Shown: in pieces, positions 48,543 to 60,730 of the stretch
Position numbering within the stretch: position 1 is the first letter of the stretch
Layout: each line of letters starts with the position of its first letter
Assembly (NCBI GenBank): GCA_033977485.1
Contig: CM066993.1
Coordinates: forward strand, 71,774,864-71,838,863
Reading direction: 5' to 3'
Length of the DNA stretch: 64,000 nucleotides
Source of the DNA: Hydrangea macrophylla
Lineage: Eukaryota; Streptophyta; Magnoliopsida; Cornales; Hydrangeaceae
The notes under the pieces: generated by a model
Database searches by the model: none
What the model saw: only the letters and a program-made list of their open reading frames with translations
What the model was told of the DNA's origin: nothing
Program-made: the position numbers and the translations under genes

Positions 48543-48676
48543 TGGCACACGCCTAAGAATGCGACAGTCTGTGATTGATGAGCGTCACTCACGGAATGCC
48601 GCTGTCGTACTCAGCAAGTGCCGCATGGCAATTCAGAGACTGCCGCGCACAATTCCTGAGTGCCGTTCGGGGCGGA
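48543..48676. repeat. Second GCGGCA...TGCCGC word array (Tat internal)
   Basis: Repeats the word type seen in the LTR, with phrases such as GGAATGCCGCTGTCG, AAGTGCCGCATGGCAATTC and GACTGCCGCGCAC. Lies just upstream of the antisense plant-mobile-domain gene. Confidence 0.75.
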
Positions 48677-48899
48677 CATGCTGTGTATTTGTTAGTTTTC
48701 TTTCATTTTTATTTCACTTCTCACAAAACTCTCTAAACCAAAATTCTTCTCTCAAAAATTTTTATTGACTTACAGCGATCTACAGGGTTAGCAAGTTAAT
48801 TCCTCTCGATCAAAATCTCATTTTTTTCTTTGCTTTTGTTATTTCACTGATTCCTTTCCAAAAGCTAAACTTTCAACCCTCTTTGACAGGTTATTCATC

Positions 48900-50974
48900 A
48901 TGGCTAGCAGCTCGGGCAGCAAGAAGAGGAAGAAGTACAAGGCTTCTCCTCATCTTGACTCTTCTTTCTTGCTCCGTGATCCTGACGAGCACCTGTCTGC
49001 CCGAGCCTTTCGACTAGAGGTACATGCTCTTTTATTTCTCCACTTTCGATTTTGTGCTTATCACTTCCTATGAATGCAATGCGTGATAATTTAAAATTTC
49101 AAAATGCTCTCCTCGATTTAGAATGCAAATGCTTCGCTATAGAGATTTTAGAGCGTCCCAATCGTTCCTCTCTTAGAAACTTTGTTTATTAATGTTTATT
49201 TTCATTGTTATTATTATTACTATTTATTTATTATTGTTGTTATTATAATTTTTTTATTCTCTTTTCTTTCATATACCCACTTTACTGATTATTAAATCTC
49301 GTGATTCATTGTAGCTTCAGCCCGACACGCTAAAGGGTCACGGCAGCCTAGCCCATGGATATGAGTGGTACCAGACTCTGAACGAGATCGTGCAGGGCTT
49401 CATTGTCTCAGCCGACTTTGGGGACTTCGTCAAACTTTTGACGAAGAGCTCTAACGACCTGAGGTAGATTCACGCTCTCTCAGAGCGGTGGTGGGATACC
49501 ACTAACACGTTTCACTTTGAGTTTAGGGAGATGACCATGACCCCACTTGATTTTAGCATGATCACAGGGATCCCCTTCGGGGGTGAGTGCCTGCGGTACC
49601 TGGATACAGTGACAGAGTGGGACCAGGTACCTGCGCTTCTGGGAGTGGCCCCGGACAAGCCCTTGGTCACAGGCATGTGGTTCCTTGATACGTTCAAGGA
49701 CCAGGAGGGCTTTTTGGATGAGTAGATGGCCCGCGGGTTCATCATGTACATGCTAGGGTGCTCCCTATTGAGCACCAAGGGCGACCGGATCTCTATAGCG
49801 CTCTGGGGTCCCTGGAGCACATGGACAGCATTTATGAGTATGGCTATGATAACGCCGGGTTGGCCATCCTTTATAGACATATGGGAGAGCGGAAGACCGG
49901 GGCCCATGACTTTGTCTCCTTTAGGAACTTCTTGACGAACCTGAGAGAGCCGCACATCAACTGGAAGTCCTGGGTTGCTATTCTTGCTACCCTTCCCTCG
50001 GAGAGGCAGAGATCAGGCAGGTATGACCCGATGAGGCTGCTACTAGACGACCCTGATGTTCGGGAGTGGTACCTGGGGGATAGAGTGACCAGGCAGTTGC
50101 TGATGGCTCCTGCATTCTACGTGCCGCACCCTCTCCCTGGTTCTATGAGAGCCATCGAGACTTTCCATGGTAGTGCCTTCTCAACTACCCTGAATGGTCT
50201 CGCCATTCAGGATTTTCTGGAGCCTCCCAAGGGATATGCAGCTTTCCGCGCTGCCAAGCTGATGAAGAACTTCCCTCTGATGGAAGTGACTCGAGTAAGT
50301 TTCTTTTAACTTTTTGTTATTTCTTTAGCTCTTTCCATTTCTATTGAATTCACTTTTTCTTCTTTGCAACCTGTTCATGCCGCAGCCCGAGCTCCTGCTC
50401 TTCCACCGTGGGATTGGAGCCTCCGGACAGTCTTTCAGGGCAAGCAGGGCACGACCATGGTCCCTTGATATCACACGAGTGCTCCCATCATCTTGCTCCA
50501 GTATGATCATGTCCCATGGGACTATGCCGAGGAGGGCCTGCTTTATGCCCACAGCGTGAGGGAATGGGTCCATGGACGAGAGTGGAGGGTAATTTTCTAC
50601 AAAAATGATTTTGACTTTGCACTCCCTTTCGACTTTCTAATCTTTTTCTAGTTTTTTTATTATGGCTGATGGAGCGCGGATGGCTGCTGAGGCTCAGTTG
50701 AGAGCTAAGGTAAATTTTATTGCCCTTCTTTGTTTCCGCTCTAGACTTTGAATTCTTGTTTAACCATTTCTATTTTTGCCTTTCCGCTTTCCAGGACAAG
50801 GAGAACAGGGCACTGACTTTACGGGTGAGAGAGTTAGAGCTACAACTCGGAGTAGGCCCTAGCGGAGCTCATGGGGGCGCCGGTCGAGGAGGAGGCAGAG
50901 GCAGAGGTCATGGCGGAGGTAGCAATACAAAGTTGGAGCAGAAGCCTCTTCGGCGTGTCACCCACCAGACATGA
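48900..50974 (+). pseudogene. Antisense plant mobile domain (PMD) gene carried by Tat element
   Basis: PMD proteins are known both as transposon-carried genes and as host MAIN/MAIL1 silencing and gene-expression factors. Exon 1 (48900-49019, ends at a GAG/GTACAT donor) encodes a Lys-rich start and DPDEHLSARAF. Exon 2 (49315-50296) has the PMD signature ERWWDTTNTFHF...MTPLDFSMITG. Later exons run about 50395-50589 (YDHVPWDYAEEGLLYAH), 50654-50710 and 50796-50974, ending in a coiled coil and a Gly/Arg-rich tail. Breaks: TAG at 49465-49467 and 49723-49725 and a frameshift near 49.79 kb. It opposes the element's own transcription, between integrase and 3' LTR. Confidence 0.82.
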
Positions 50975-51548
50975 GGTCGGGGCCGAGGTTGATCTCATCT
51001 TTCTTTCTTTTATTATGATTTTTTGTCATTTCTGAGCGTTTGGAGAGGATGCACACACACTTGGATGACTATATATCCATACTTATTTTTTTGATGATGG
51101 CTCTTGGATAGCCGGGATTAACTTTTGGATAGGATAGGCACACACCCACCTTATCATTGACGTGATCAGTGCTTTTACTTCCTATTATGCATGCTTTTGA
51201 TGTGATCATGGCTCGGTCTTTTATTTACATGTATGCTCTTTATTGTAAATGACACCATAGCTTGGTCATGCATTTATTTATTACTTGTGAATGCTTTGTG
51301 AATATGACCATGGCTTGGTTATGCACTTTATTTCCTGTGAATGATGAATGCTCATGAATGTGATCACGTCTTTATTATTTTTTATTTTCTGTGAATGATG
51401 AAATGCGACCATGGCTTGGTCTTGTTATTATTGCTTGTTGTACGTGATGTGAACTGATGCACACGTTTTATTGCATATCTAGTTTTTTTTCTTTGCAGGT
51501 TGGGCTGAAAACATTACAAACAGGTTTTGGCAAAAACTGGCCTCCTTG
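50975..51548. repeat. Imperfect tandem repeats (GACCATGGCTTGGT unit)
   Basis: Between about 51.19 and 51.47 kb a unit of about 60 bp recurs four or five times with the core GACCATGGCTTGGTTATG and GTGAATGATGAATGC. No gene seen. Confidence 0.6.
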
Positions 51549-51682
51549 CGGCACTCAGTTATGCCTGAGCGGCACTTAGAGTCTGCCGGAGCGCTAGTCA
51601 GTGACTACCGTGCGGCATTTACTGATTGCCGTGCGGCATTCTTGAGAGTGCCGCTCGGTACCTCGAGTGCTGCTCGGTGGCC
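51549..51682. repeat. Third GCGGCA...TGCCGC word array (Tat internal)
   Basis: Words TTGCGGCACTCAGTTATGCC, GAGCGGCACTTAGAGTCTGCC, GTGCGGCATTTACTGATTGCC and GTGCGGCATTC follow each other at about 25-30 bp. Lies just upstream of the second antisense gene. Confidence 0.85.
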
Positions 51683-51751
51683 TGCGCAGATCTATCCCCC
51701 CTTTCTAAAAAACTTCGCATAATTCTTCTCCCTCTTCTATTTCCTTCCTAA

Positions 51752-52837
51752 ATGGCCCCCATTAGCTCCCAAATCCTCTTCCCATGGATAGACACTCTCT
51801 CAAGGATTGACATGCTCAACTTCGAGTATTTCAAGCTGAACGACCTCTTCTCTTTTCAGCGAATAGCCTTGAATCAAGGCTTACTTCAAGCTGCTATTCA
51901 GTGTTGGGATCCCACTCTTCATAGCTTTCGTTTCGGTCATCAGGAGATTTGTCCCTTGTTTGAGGAGTTCAGCACTATCCTCCACACTGATCCTTTTGCG
52001 GATCTGACGGTTCCCCTTGTACAGGTTGGCTATGTTCAAGATTTGGCTGCTTTCCTTCATATATCCCAAAATGCTGCAGGCTTTTTTTTTCACGACAGGC
52101 AAATTGACTTTGAGCGTCTCTCTTCCGTTTATGCTCCCATGGGGGACCCCTATGATGGCGGGTATTAGGTCATACGGCGTAGTGCATTATCCATTGCTAT
52201 GCTCTCTTAGTTACTCTTCCAATCATCCTCTGATGTTCTTATACCCATTGCTTGTGGTCTGCGGGAAATGAAGAGTGCCGTCATGCTAGTCCTTGGTGAG
52301 ACTTTGATGGGATTAGATCGTGCCCATACTGCTGGAGCCATGCTATCCGCCGGGGCACCCTTTGTCCTACAGGTTTGGCTCATGGAGCGTCTGGACCTCT
52401 TTATCCATCCTCTACACTTTCGCAGGTCACTTCTTTACGATCATCTGGATATCCACTACTTATTCTATTCTGTTGCTACCTGGCTTGATTGGCTTCATCG
52501 TCTCTCTTCTGATGACATCTGTTGCGTCTACCCACAGTGGACTCATTGCTCTGTTGCAGTACGACTTCCTGGGCATCTCATCATCTGGTTGCCTTGGTTG
52601 CATGCTACCACTTTTTACATTTCTGGCCGAGTGGTTCGTCAGTACGGGCTTACCCAAGATGTTCCCAAAGATGTTACTGTAGACTTCATGAGGAGTTCTG
52701 CCATGCACCCTTCTACCGTGAAGGCTTTTACCGAGGCTTGGCATGACAGGGTGGCGGCTCCCTTTCGGAGAGCTCCTGCTTCAGTTGTGCCTACGGCTGA
52801 GTATCTTCTGGAGATCCAGACTTTGGTAGAGAGATAG
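51752..52837 (+). pseudogene. Second antisense gene in Tat element, DUF7745-like
   Basis: One frame of 361 codons from ATG (51752) to TAG (52835-52837), interrupted by two in-frame TAG codons at 52166-52168 and 52208-52210. The N-terminal third (FPWIDTLSRIDMLNFEYFKL ... AIQCWDPTLHSFRFG..EICPLFEEF) resembles the plant DUF7745 family that accompanies retrotransposon-borne PMD genes. I assign it from the W-DP...F-FG...EE pattern only. No signal peptide or membrane segment stands out. No function is known to me. Confidence 0.6.
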
Positions 52838-53499
52838 GCGTCATAGACAAACATAGACGAAAGCAAAATAAACACAGGACAAAACTTTATTTTACAAAGT
52901 TTCTGACAAATCCTATCTACTCTTTTACGCTTTCTTAAATGTGATTTACTTTCCCAGGGAATGTTCTTTAGAAAACTTTCTAGCATGTTTTGATTAAGGC
53001 GTTCACTTTTTCAATTTACCTTTGAGTCATAAAAATCTTCCTTTGAATGTTTCTTCTTAGCTTTTATTACTATTGCTTTGAAAATCGCTTGGAGCTTTAA
53101 TCATCCCATACCGTGAATCCTTATTTGTTTCTTTATATTATTTCAATTGCCAGGAGATCTAGAAATGGGTTTAGGGTAAATATCTGGGTTCTTCGGATAA
53201 CAGACGAAGTTTGTCCTTGGTTATGGGGCCTTAATGTACTTCTGGGAAAATAGAAGTTTGCCCCTAGTTTAGTATAGGGTTTTCTTTCTTTGGGTTTTCA
53301 TGGACCGAAGGCCTTTGAAAGCCCGCCTACTTATCCCCGAGTAGGTATCAGGCCCAGAGTAGTTCAATTTTAAGGCTTAGCAGAAAGTGCCACTCGGGCA
53401 ATTATTAATGATCAAACCAGGCAGGTTGCCAACGTATCCCCGAGTGGGAATCAGGTCAAGCGTAGTTCATCAATGTAGGAGGTTTTGAAAAAAAGGGTC
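52838..53499. other. Spacer between antisense gene and polyprotein stop
   Basis: No coding similarity. CCCGAGTAGGTATCAGGCC and CCCCGAGTGGGAATCAGGTC near 53.33 and 53.44 kb form an imperfect repeat of about 110 bp period. The two converging reading frames (antisense gene and integrase) end on either side. Confidence 0.5.
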
Positions 53500-56400
53500 T
53501 CAAGCAAAGTACTTTTTAAGGCGATCGAGGTTAATCAGCTGTTTGAATTCAACCCCGTCTAGGTCCATGGGATAAGCAGCCCCTCCGGAGAGGAGAGTCT
53601 TAATGACGTATGGTCCGACCCAGTTAGGTTTGAATTTTCCTCCAGGGTCATAAACGGGCACTTTACGTTCTTTGAGGACTAGGTCGCCCTCAGCAAGCTT
53701 TCTTGGGCGAACCTTTTTGTTGAAAGCACGAGCTATCCTTTTCTGATATTCCCGAGTGTGGTTATTGCAATTAATCTCTTCTCATTGAGCAACTTCAACT
53801 CCCCAAAAACCACTGAATATGGCATAGCTCTTGTAGAGGTTCTTACGGAGGTCCGGTATCCCTACAGCGCGAATGGCAGCTTCTCATGCCAATCCTTATA
53901 TGTATTCGTCGTCTTCCCCAGGATTGCTTTAACATTTTTATTTACCGCTTCCACTGTTCCATTCGTTTGAGGTCTGTACGCGGAGGACTGGTGGCGAGTG
54001 ATCTTATACTTTTCTAAGAAAGGAATGACCTCTCCTTGGAAATGATTGCCATGATCAGAGATGAACTCATTTGGAACCCATATCTGCAGATTATATTTTT
54101 CTCAATGAAGCTCACCACATCTTTGGCTTTCAAAGTTGCGTACGATGTTGCCTCTACCCATTTAGTAAAGTAATCAATTGCTACAATTATGTACCGGTGT
54201 CCATTAGAGGCCTTTGGAACTATTTCACCAATAATATCTATACCCCAAACAGAGAAAGGCCAAGGGGTGGTCATGCTATAGAGTTGGGAAGGTGGGGTAT
54301 GCATCAGATTTGCATGAATTTGGCATTTGTGACATCTCCTAACATATTCACAACAATCTTTATCCAAGGCGTCCAATAGTACCCTTGCTGAATTATCTTC
54401 TTTGCTAACATGTGTCCATTCATGTGAGGTCCGCAAACTCCTTCATGTATCTCCTCCATCATCCTCTTAGTTTTTCTCCGTATAGACATTCCAGATTGTA
54501 CCCAGTGTAAGACTTCTTCTATATTTTGCCTACATAGAGCACAAACTGGGTAGAAAACCTTCGGATTGCCTTTTTATCCTTCTCTGAAGCTCCATCGGGG
54601 TATTATCCTTTTTCAATTCCAAACATCCACATACCAAGGCACCTCACTTTCTTCTTCTATGGCTGCGATCATCTCAAATGAAGGTTGGTTTCTCACTTCT
54701 ATGGATAGTGGGACCATGGTAACTCCTACGGGGATTTGGATCATTGAGGCTAGGGTTGCTAAAGAGTCGGCCAACTGATTTTCCTCGCGAGGAAGGTAAT
54801 AGAACAAAATTTGCTTAAATTGCGCCTTTAAGCTCTCCAGATACTCGTGGTAGGGCCTCAACTTCTCGTGCTTTACCCTCCAATCACCTCGCACTTGGGA
54901 TATGATCAGGTTAGAATCTCCAAAAACATCCATCCTTTCAACTTTTAGGGCTAAGACTGCTTCCATCCCAATTATGCATGCTTCGTATTCTGCCGTATTG
55001 TTGGTTTAGTTGTACTTAAGCTTGACGGCCAACGGGGTTGGGGTCCTATTGGGTGCTACCAGAATGATTCCGACCCCATAACCCAATTGGTTGGTTGCTC
55101 CATTGAAATACATCCTCCATAAATTTTTCCTTATTTCCATCACTCATTCATCTGGGAACCGAAACTTGCCATTCTCTTCTGATTCTACCGCAAGATCGGC
55201 TAGCTACTCGGCGACAGCCCTCCCTTTTACGAATTTGGCAGTGACATACTTGATATCAAATTCGGCCAACATCATAGTCCATCGGGAAATTCTACTAGTC
55301 AGAGCGGGTTTTTCAAACAGGTATTTGAGTGGGTCCATCCGGGATATCAGGGTTGCAGGGAAGGCTAACATGTAGTGCCTAAGGCGACGGGTACACCAGA
55401 CTAAGGCCCAATAGGCTTTCTCCAAAGGTGAATATTTTAGCTCGTATCCAGTCATTCTTTTGCTCAAGTAATAAATGGCCTTCTCCACATGCCCCTCTTC
55501 TCCTTCTTGGGCCAACATACACCCCAATGAATCTTCGGGCACAGAAAGGTACAGTAACAAAGACCTTCCGGGTACGGGTGGTGATAGGATAGGTGGTTTT
55601 TGGAGATAGGTTTTGATTTTATCGAAAGCTTGTTGGCATAGGTTATCCCATTCGAACTTTTCTCCCTTCCTAAGCAACTTAAAGAGTGGGTCACAGGTTA
55701 GGGTGAGTTCATAAATGAATCGGCTGATGAATTGTATCCTACCCAGGAATCCCCTCAGCTCTTTCTCATTTTTTGGTGGCTGCATCTCAACTATGGCTTT
55801 AATTTTAGTCGGGTCCACCTCTATCCCCCTTTGAGTGATGAGAAATCCTAGCAACTTCCCGGTAGTAACTCCGAAAGTACAATTTTGTGGGTTCAACCTC
55901 ATTCTAAACTTTCTCAGCCTTTCGAAGAATTTTCTTGACGCCTCCAAGTGTCCTTCCCTCTCCTTAGACTTCACAATCATATCATCTACGTATACCTCCT
56001 CCTCCGTATGAATCATGTCATGTAACAATGTGGTAGAAGCCTGTTGATATGTTGCCCCCGCGTTCTTGAGCCCAAATGGCATCACCCTATAACAATACGT
56101 CCCCAAAGGAGTGATGAATGTGGTTTTCTCCCTATCCTCTGGTGCCATGAGGATTTGATTATACCCCGAAAATCCATCCATGAAAGATAACAGCTCATGC
56201 CCTGTAGTATTATCAACTAGTATATCAATGTGGGGTAAAGGGAAATTGTCTTTAGGGCTAGCTTTGTTTAAGTCTCGGAAGTCAACGCATACCCTCACAT
56301 GACCCTCCCTTTTGGGAACTGGTATGATGTTGGCAACCCATTCAGGGTACTCAGTGACTATGAAAATTCAGCTTTTAGTTGCTTTTCAACTTCCTCCTTC

Positions 56401-57359
56401 ACTTTAAGTGCCCATTCAGGCCTCATTCGCCTCAATTTTTGTTTTATTGGTTTTGAGTTAGGAAAGAGGGGAATATGATGTTGAACTATCTCTGGATCGA
56501 TACCTGGCATATCACTATAAGACCATGCAAAAACATCTTTGAATTCATTTAGTAGATTGATTAATTCCTTGCTTTCTTCATTGCTAAGTGTAGAGCCAAT
56601 AAAAACATTTTGGGGATTATCTTCATTTCCCAGATTAATTGTTAAAGTGTTCTCAATGATTTTGCATGTAGATTCTTTTTCTTGTTCGATTAATTTTTGC
56701 AATTCGCTTGGTATTTCGTGGTCATCAGATTCATCACATTTATTAAGTGCATTCGAGTAGGCAGAATTAGTCATACTTTCATTAATCTTGTTTGGAGTGA
56801 TTACAATAGACATAGCAATAGTAAGACGCCTCATTTGTGCCATTGCGGACTCCAGGGAGGGGGGATACCTATCACTAGACTCAAAAACCCACTCTTTATT
56901 GACCCATCTCTTGAGCTCCACAGTGTCACAGCCTGGCAGTCCCCCTGTCTCTGTCTCTTCTTTATTCCCTGGCTCTTCTTTTCCCTCGTCCTTTCCCAGC
57001 ACCTCTTCTTCCCTGATCTCAGTTTCTGTAATCTCTCCTGGGCCTTTTTCCTCTATTTTTGGGCTTCCTTCTCCCAACAAATTTTGCATAACCGGGCCAT
57101 CTAGCGCACTGATCCAATCTTTAACAGTGGAAGACTTCACAGGCACTTGTAAATACGGGTCTTCATATTCAGATAATTCATGGGGGAAGAAGATCTCAAA
57201 TCCTGGCTTCAAGCAATTGTCTTTCTGATCCATCCATGGCTCTGGAAAGCCATAGAAGGGGAAATCTTCTCCCTCCTTCACAAAGTACCCGTTGAGCATT
57301 TTTAATAAGGTACCATCGGTGCTTCAGTGCTTTCTTCTTTTCTCTCAACTCCTTTTTCG
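53500..57359 (-). pseudogene. Tat-lineage Gypsy pol: RT, RNase H, second (archaeal-type) RNase H, integrase
   Basis: In minus-strand order: an acidic protease-RT linker with SYSDMPGIDPEIVQH (56.36-57.3 kb). RT follows with MRVCVDFRDLNKA, VMPFGLKNAGATYQ and VYVDDMIV (55.8-56.3 kb), then RNase H to 55204. The second RNase H (54.61-55.12 kb; VFGDSNLIISQV...LADSLATLASM) marks the Tat lineage. Integrase comes last (H2C2 near 54.3-54.5 kb; WGIDIIGEI; FISDHGNHFQ; GTVEAVNK), ending in a GPYVIK..LDLDGVEF tail with TGA at 53500-53502. Frameshifts lie near 56.3 and 54.35 kb. The second RNase H has YFNGA where the family has YFDGA, a lost catalytic Asp. Confidence 0.88.
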
Positions 57360-57397
57360 ACGCACTACACCATATGGCCTCATTGCTAATGGATATT

Positions 57398-57620
57398 TCT
57401 GTTGGAAATAATATTACTAACGGATATATCCGTTAGTATATTGGCGTTAGTAATATTACTAACGGATTTTCTAACGGATATATCCGTTAATAAAATTAAT
57501 TTTACTAACAGATATATCCATTAGAAATTAGGTTACCAACGGTTGTTTTCCACCTAATTTGTATTGAATACTAACGGTTTGTCAATAATTACTAACGGAT
57601 ATATCCGTTAGTAATATTAA
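57398..57620. repeat. Left subterminal palindromes of CACTA element
   Basis: Six to eight copies of TAACGGATATATCCGTTA or its halves, some mutated (TAACAGATATATCCATTA). In En/Spm such motifs bind the element's own regulatory protein; here that is by analogy. Confidence 0.85.
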
Positions 57621-58475
57621 TAAAATATAGAAAAAAAATTAATTTTAATGCTCGCCAATAAATTGTTTTGGCACCTAATTAACACGCATAATTAATCTCA
57701 AGAAACAAATAACAAGCTCAACTGATAATACAATAATATTCAAAAGATAATACAAAAGTGTTAACCAGTTTATATTTGTGTCTCCAAAATATTTACCATT
57801 TACCACTCTAATTACATGCTAACCAAAATATTCACAAATATAATCAATATATCTATCACGAAAGGACAGGCATGTTCCCAAGTAGGATGGACAGCACCAT
57901 CGTCTCCATTTGACTCTGCCCAACTTCGGAGATTCAAGCAGCTTAGCCAATACATATTCTTGCCTCTCAGCCATCTCTCTCTCCCATTTACCTTGTAAAC
58001 TCCACACAAATATGAAAAAGCTAGTGTCAGAATTGTGTAACAAATCTCAGATAAATTCATAGGTAAAAAAAAATATGTAAATCAAGCACCCCACTAGAGC
58101 ACAACTATCCAATGAAAGTTAAATTGTTTTGTACAATTTTCTTTGAAATTACATTAAGAGTATGGATTCGAGTTTTAAAAAAGCAAACCAACAAAAAACA
58201 CGCAACATGTACCAAACGGTCCAACGGAAGGAATGCTCTAACACATGGGTTGAAAATTGAAATACAATGTCAATGTATAAGGAGATTATGCAGGTAAAAT
58301 CTTTGTGAAAAAGTCTTATATGCCATTGATTCCACAGATCCTAAATAATCAATTCAACACAAAGTATCCTTTATACCACACTTCAATTCTCGACATTGTC
58401 ATTAGATACTCAAGCTCTGATGTCAAATTAAAGATTCAGCGATAGCCAGATAACAGAAGCATGAGATTAAAGTGT

Positions 58476-58478
<3 letters not shown>

Positions 58479-58509
<31 letters not shown>
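58479..58509. repeat. (GA)n microsatellite inside CACTA element
   Basis: About 15 GA units. Confidence 0.95.
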
Positions 58510-58512
<3 letters not shown>

Positions 58513-60594
58513 GCAAAATTAAAATCACTTCAAGGGAAAAGCAATTTCAGGAATTCAATCCAAGATATCAATTTCAGCAGCAGGTAATGATAGTCCATTA
58601 TTTATTTCTTACTGTTCTGAGTTCCTAAAGAGAAACAACAGGAAAGGACATGAATATGAAATATTTGCATCACAATGAGCTGCAACCAAATACCTATGGT
58701 TCTCCGCCGAGCTCCACTCGCAGGTTGTCGTATGGATATACCATGGGGGGCTGGCAAAATTTTAAAAAGGAGAAATTTATCAATCACCATAATAGTTTTG
58801 GTTGTGATCACGAAAAGGAGATTTATATATCAAGTATACAGGTAAATGCCTAAATGAGTACAAGCATGACTCATACCCAAAAAGAAAATGTGCTCCCATT
58901 CTTACTTCAATCACAAGGAATATATGATTATATATAAAGACTTTGGGTAACCCAACGCTGAGCCCGTTTGGGATAGTTTTTCCCTTGCCAACAATCATTA
59001 ATAAGTGATTGCTTAAAAGGTAGTGACAGTTTGTATTAGCGTTCACAGCTTTTTTAAAATGCTCCAATTATCAACTTTTTAAAAGTTAAAACAATCCCTT
59101 ATTCAGCCTTGCATATGTCCCCATCCACTCTTCACTTTAACAAATACACAAACACTTGGTGAGCATTAGAAGCGCAAAAAAACCAACACATTCATCGTCT
59201 ACCAGTAAGAACAAGAAGCGCAGAAGTTGATGTTTGGTGTAGTTAAATACATACTATGTGTACAAGGAAATTCAAATTGTATACTAAAATAAACTAGTCC
59301 TGCAGGTAGCTGGATATAAAGTGGTTTATGGTGGTCTGACTTTCGCAACAATTAGAGGCTTTGATCATGAAGTTCCACGGTTTAAACCACGCAGAGCTTT
59401 GGCTCCATTAAAGATGTTTATCGCAGATACTTAGTACTTTTAAGCTACATTGAAATTGAGAATGAGTAATAGTTTGTTGAGTTGCTATTACAATTCAGTC
59501 AAGTAAGATTAAGATAAATTGTATGCAACCAAGTGAAATATATACATTTTCTACCATGGATACTAGTGAAATCTAAGAACTACATATCTTTCAAATATGA
59601 CTCTCAAGAAGTTAACACATCCACCATTGTAACACTTCGATTTAACTTTGTATATCATAAAATTTTGAGCCTTAGTGCATATCATTTTCATACCACAAAA
59701 ATGTTCACAGAATCTGATTAAATGGTAAAAGTAGAAGAATAGAGAAGAATTGTGTACCATTTACTCCGCATACCCAGTTGAAAACAATCCTTCACTTTCT
59801 TCTACCTTTCATGGTGGTAGCTTCATCGACTTTCGCTTCTGAAATGACTGTAGCAGAACTATTAATAGAGACAATAGAAATTCACAAGTCAAAAATTTAA
59901 GTCTATCCTACTAAGAAAAGAAGTGACAGAAAAAGGTTAAATAAAATTTCGTAGAACATAACGAAAATTTATTAACTTTTCATTTCCATGGATGTCATTT
60001 GTGCATGTAAGAAAAAATCACAGATAGTGTTTTTGCTTTTGCTTTTGCTTTGCCCACTAAATCACAAAACAAAAACATAAATAAGCAAGCATCCAAGGAA
60101 TTGAAAATCTTATGGCCTCTATATTTTGTTTAGAACACAAATTTGATTCCGCAGGACTAGTTATATTCTGCACAGTATCAAGAGGGACCAACAATTAGTA
60201 ATAGACAAGAAGGAAAAAAAGAACCCTGTTCACATTACAGAAAATGAGAAAGGCAAAAAAAAAGGACTATTGATTCCTAAACAACATCATTGAAGACAAA
60301 GAAGAGGAACAAAATCTGAATGCAACTTCGTTCAAAAAATTAATTCATAGCAGAGACAACTTAAAAGAGATTATATAAGAGAGAAAATGCTGACCTATTT
60401 TGTAGGAGAGAAAGATGTTCTCACTCTAATGACCTCCACGAAACTAAATAGAAAGTAGAAATCAATGTCAATTGGCCACAACAATTTCAAAATAAACCAA
60501 ATCAATTATCAGAAACCAAAGTTCTTCATATCAATAGAAAAAAAAACAAGCAAATCAAACAAATGAATAGTTATAAATTGATACATGGATAAGC

Positions 60595-60730
60595 ATGCGG
60601 CATCGGCGAAGATTGGAGAAGCGGGAGACACCTGCGGCTACAGTGGTGTCGGTCGTGCAGGCGGCAAAGGTGGAGGCCGTGAGTGGTGGTGAGGCACCGG
60701 GAGTGGTGGTGAGGCACCGATTAAGAGAGG
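60595..60730. repeat. GC-rich block with short tandem repeat in CACTA element
   Basis: A locally GC-rich region with GTGAGTGGTGGTGAGGCACCG duplicated at about 60.68-60.72 kb. A short Ser/Thr/Ala-rich minus-strand frame crosses it but has no family match that I recognise. Confidence 0.5.
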
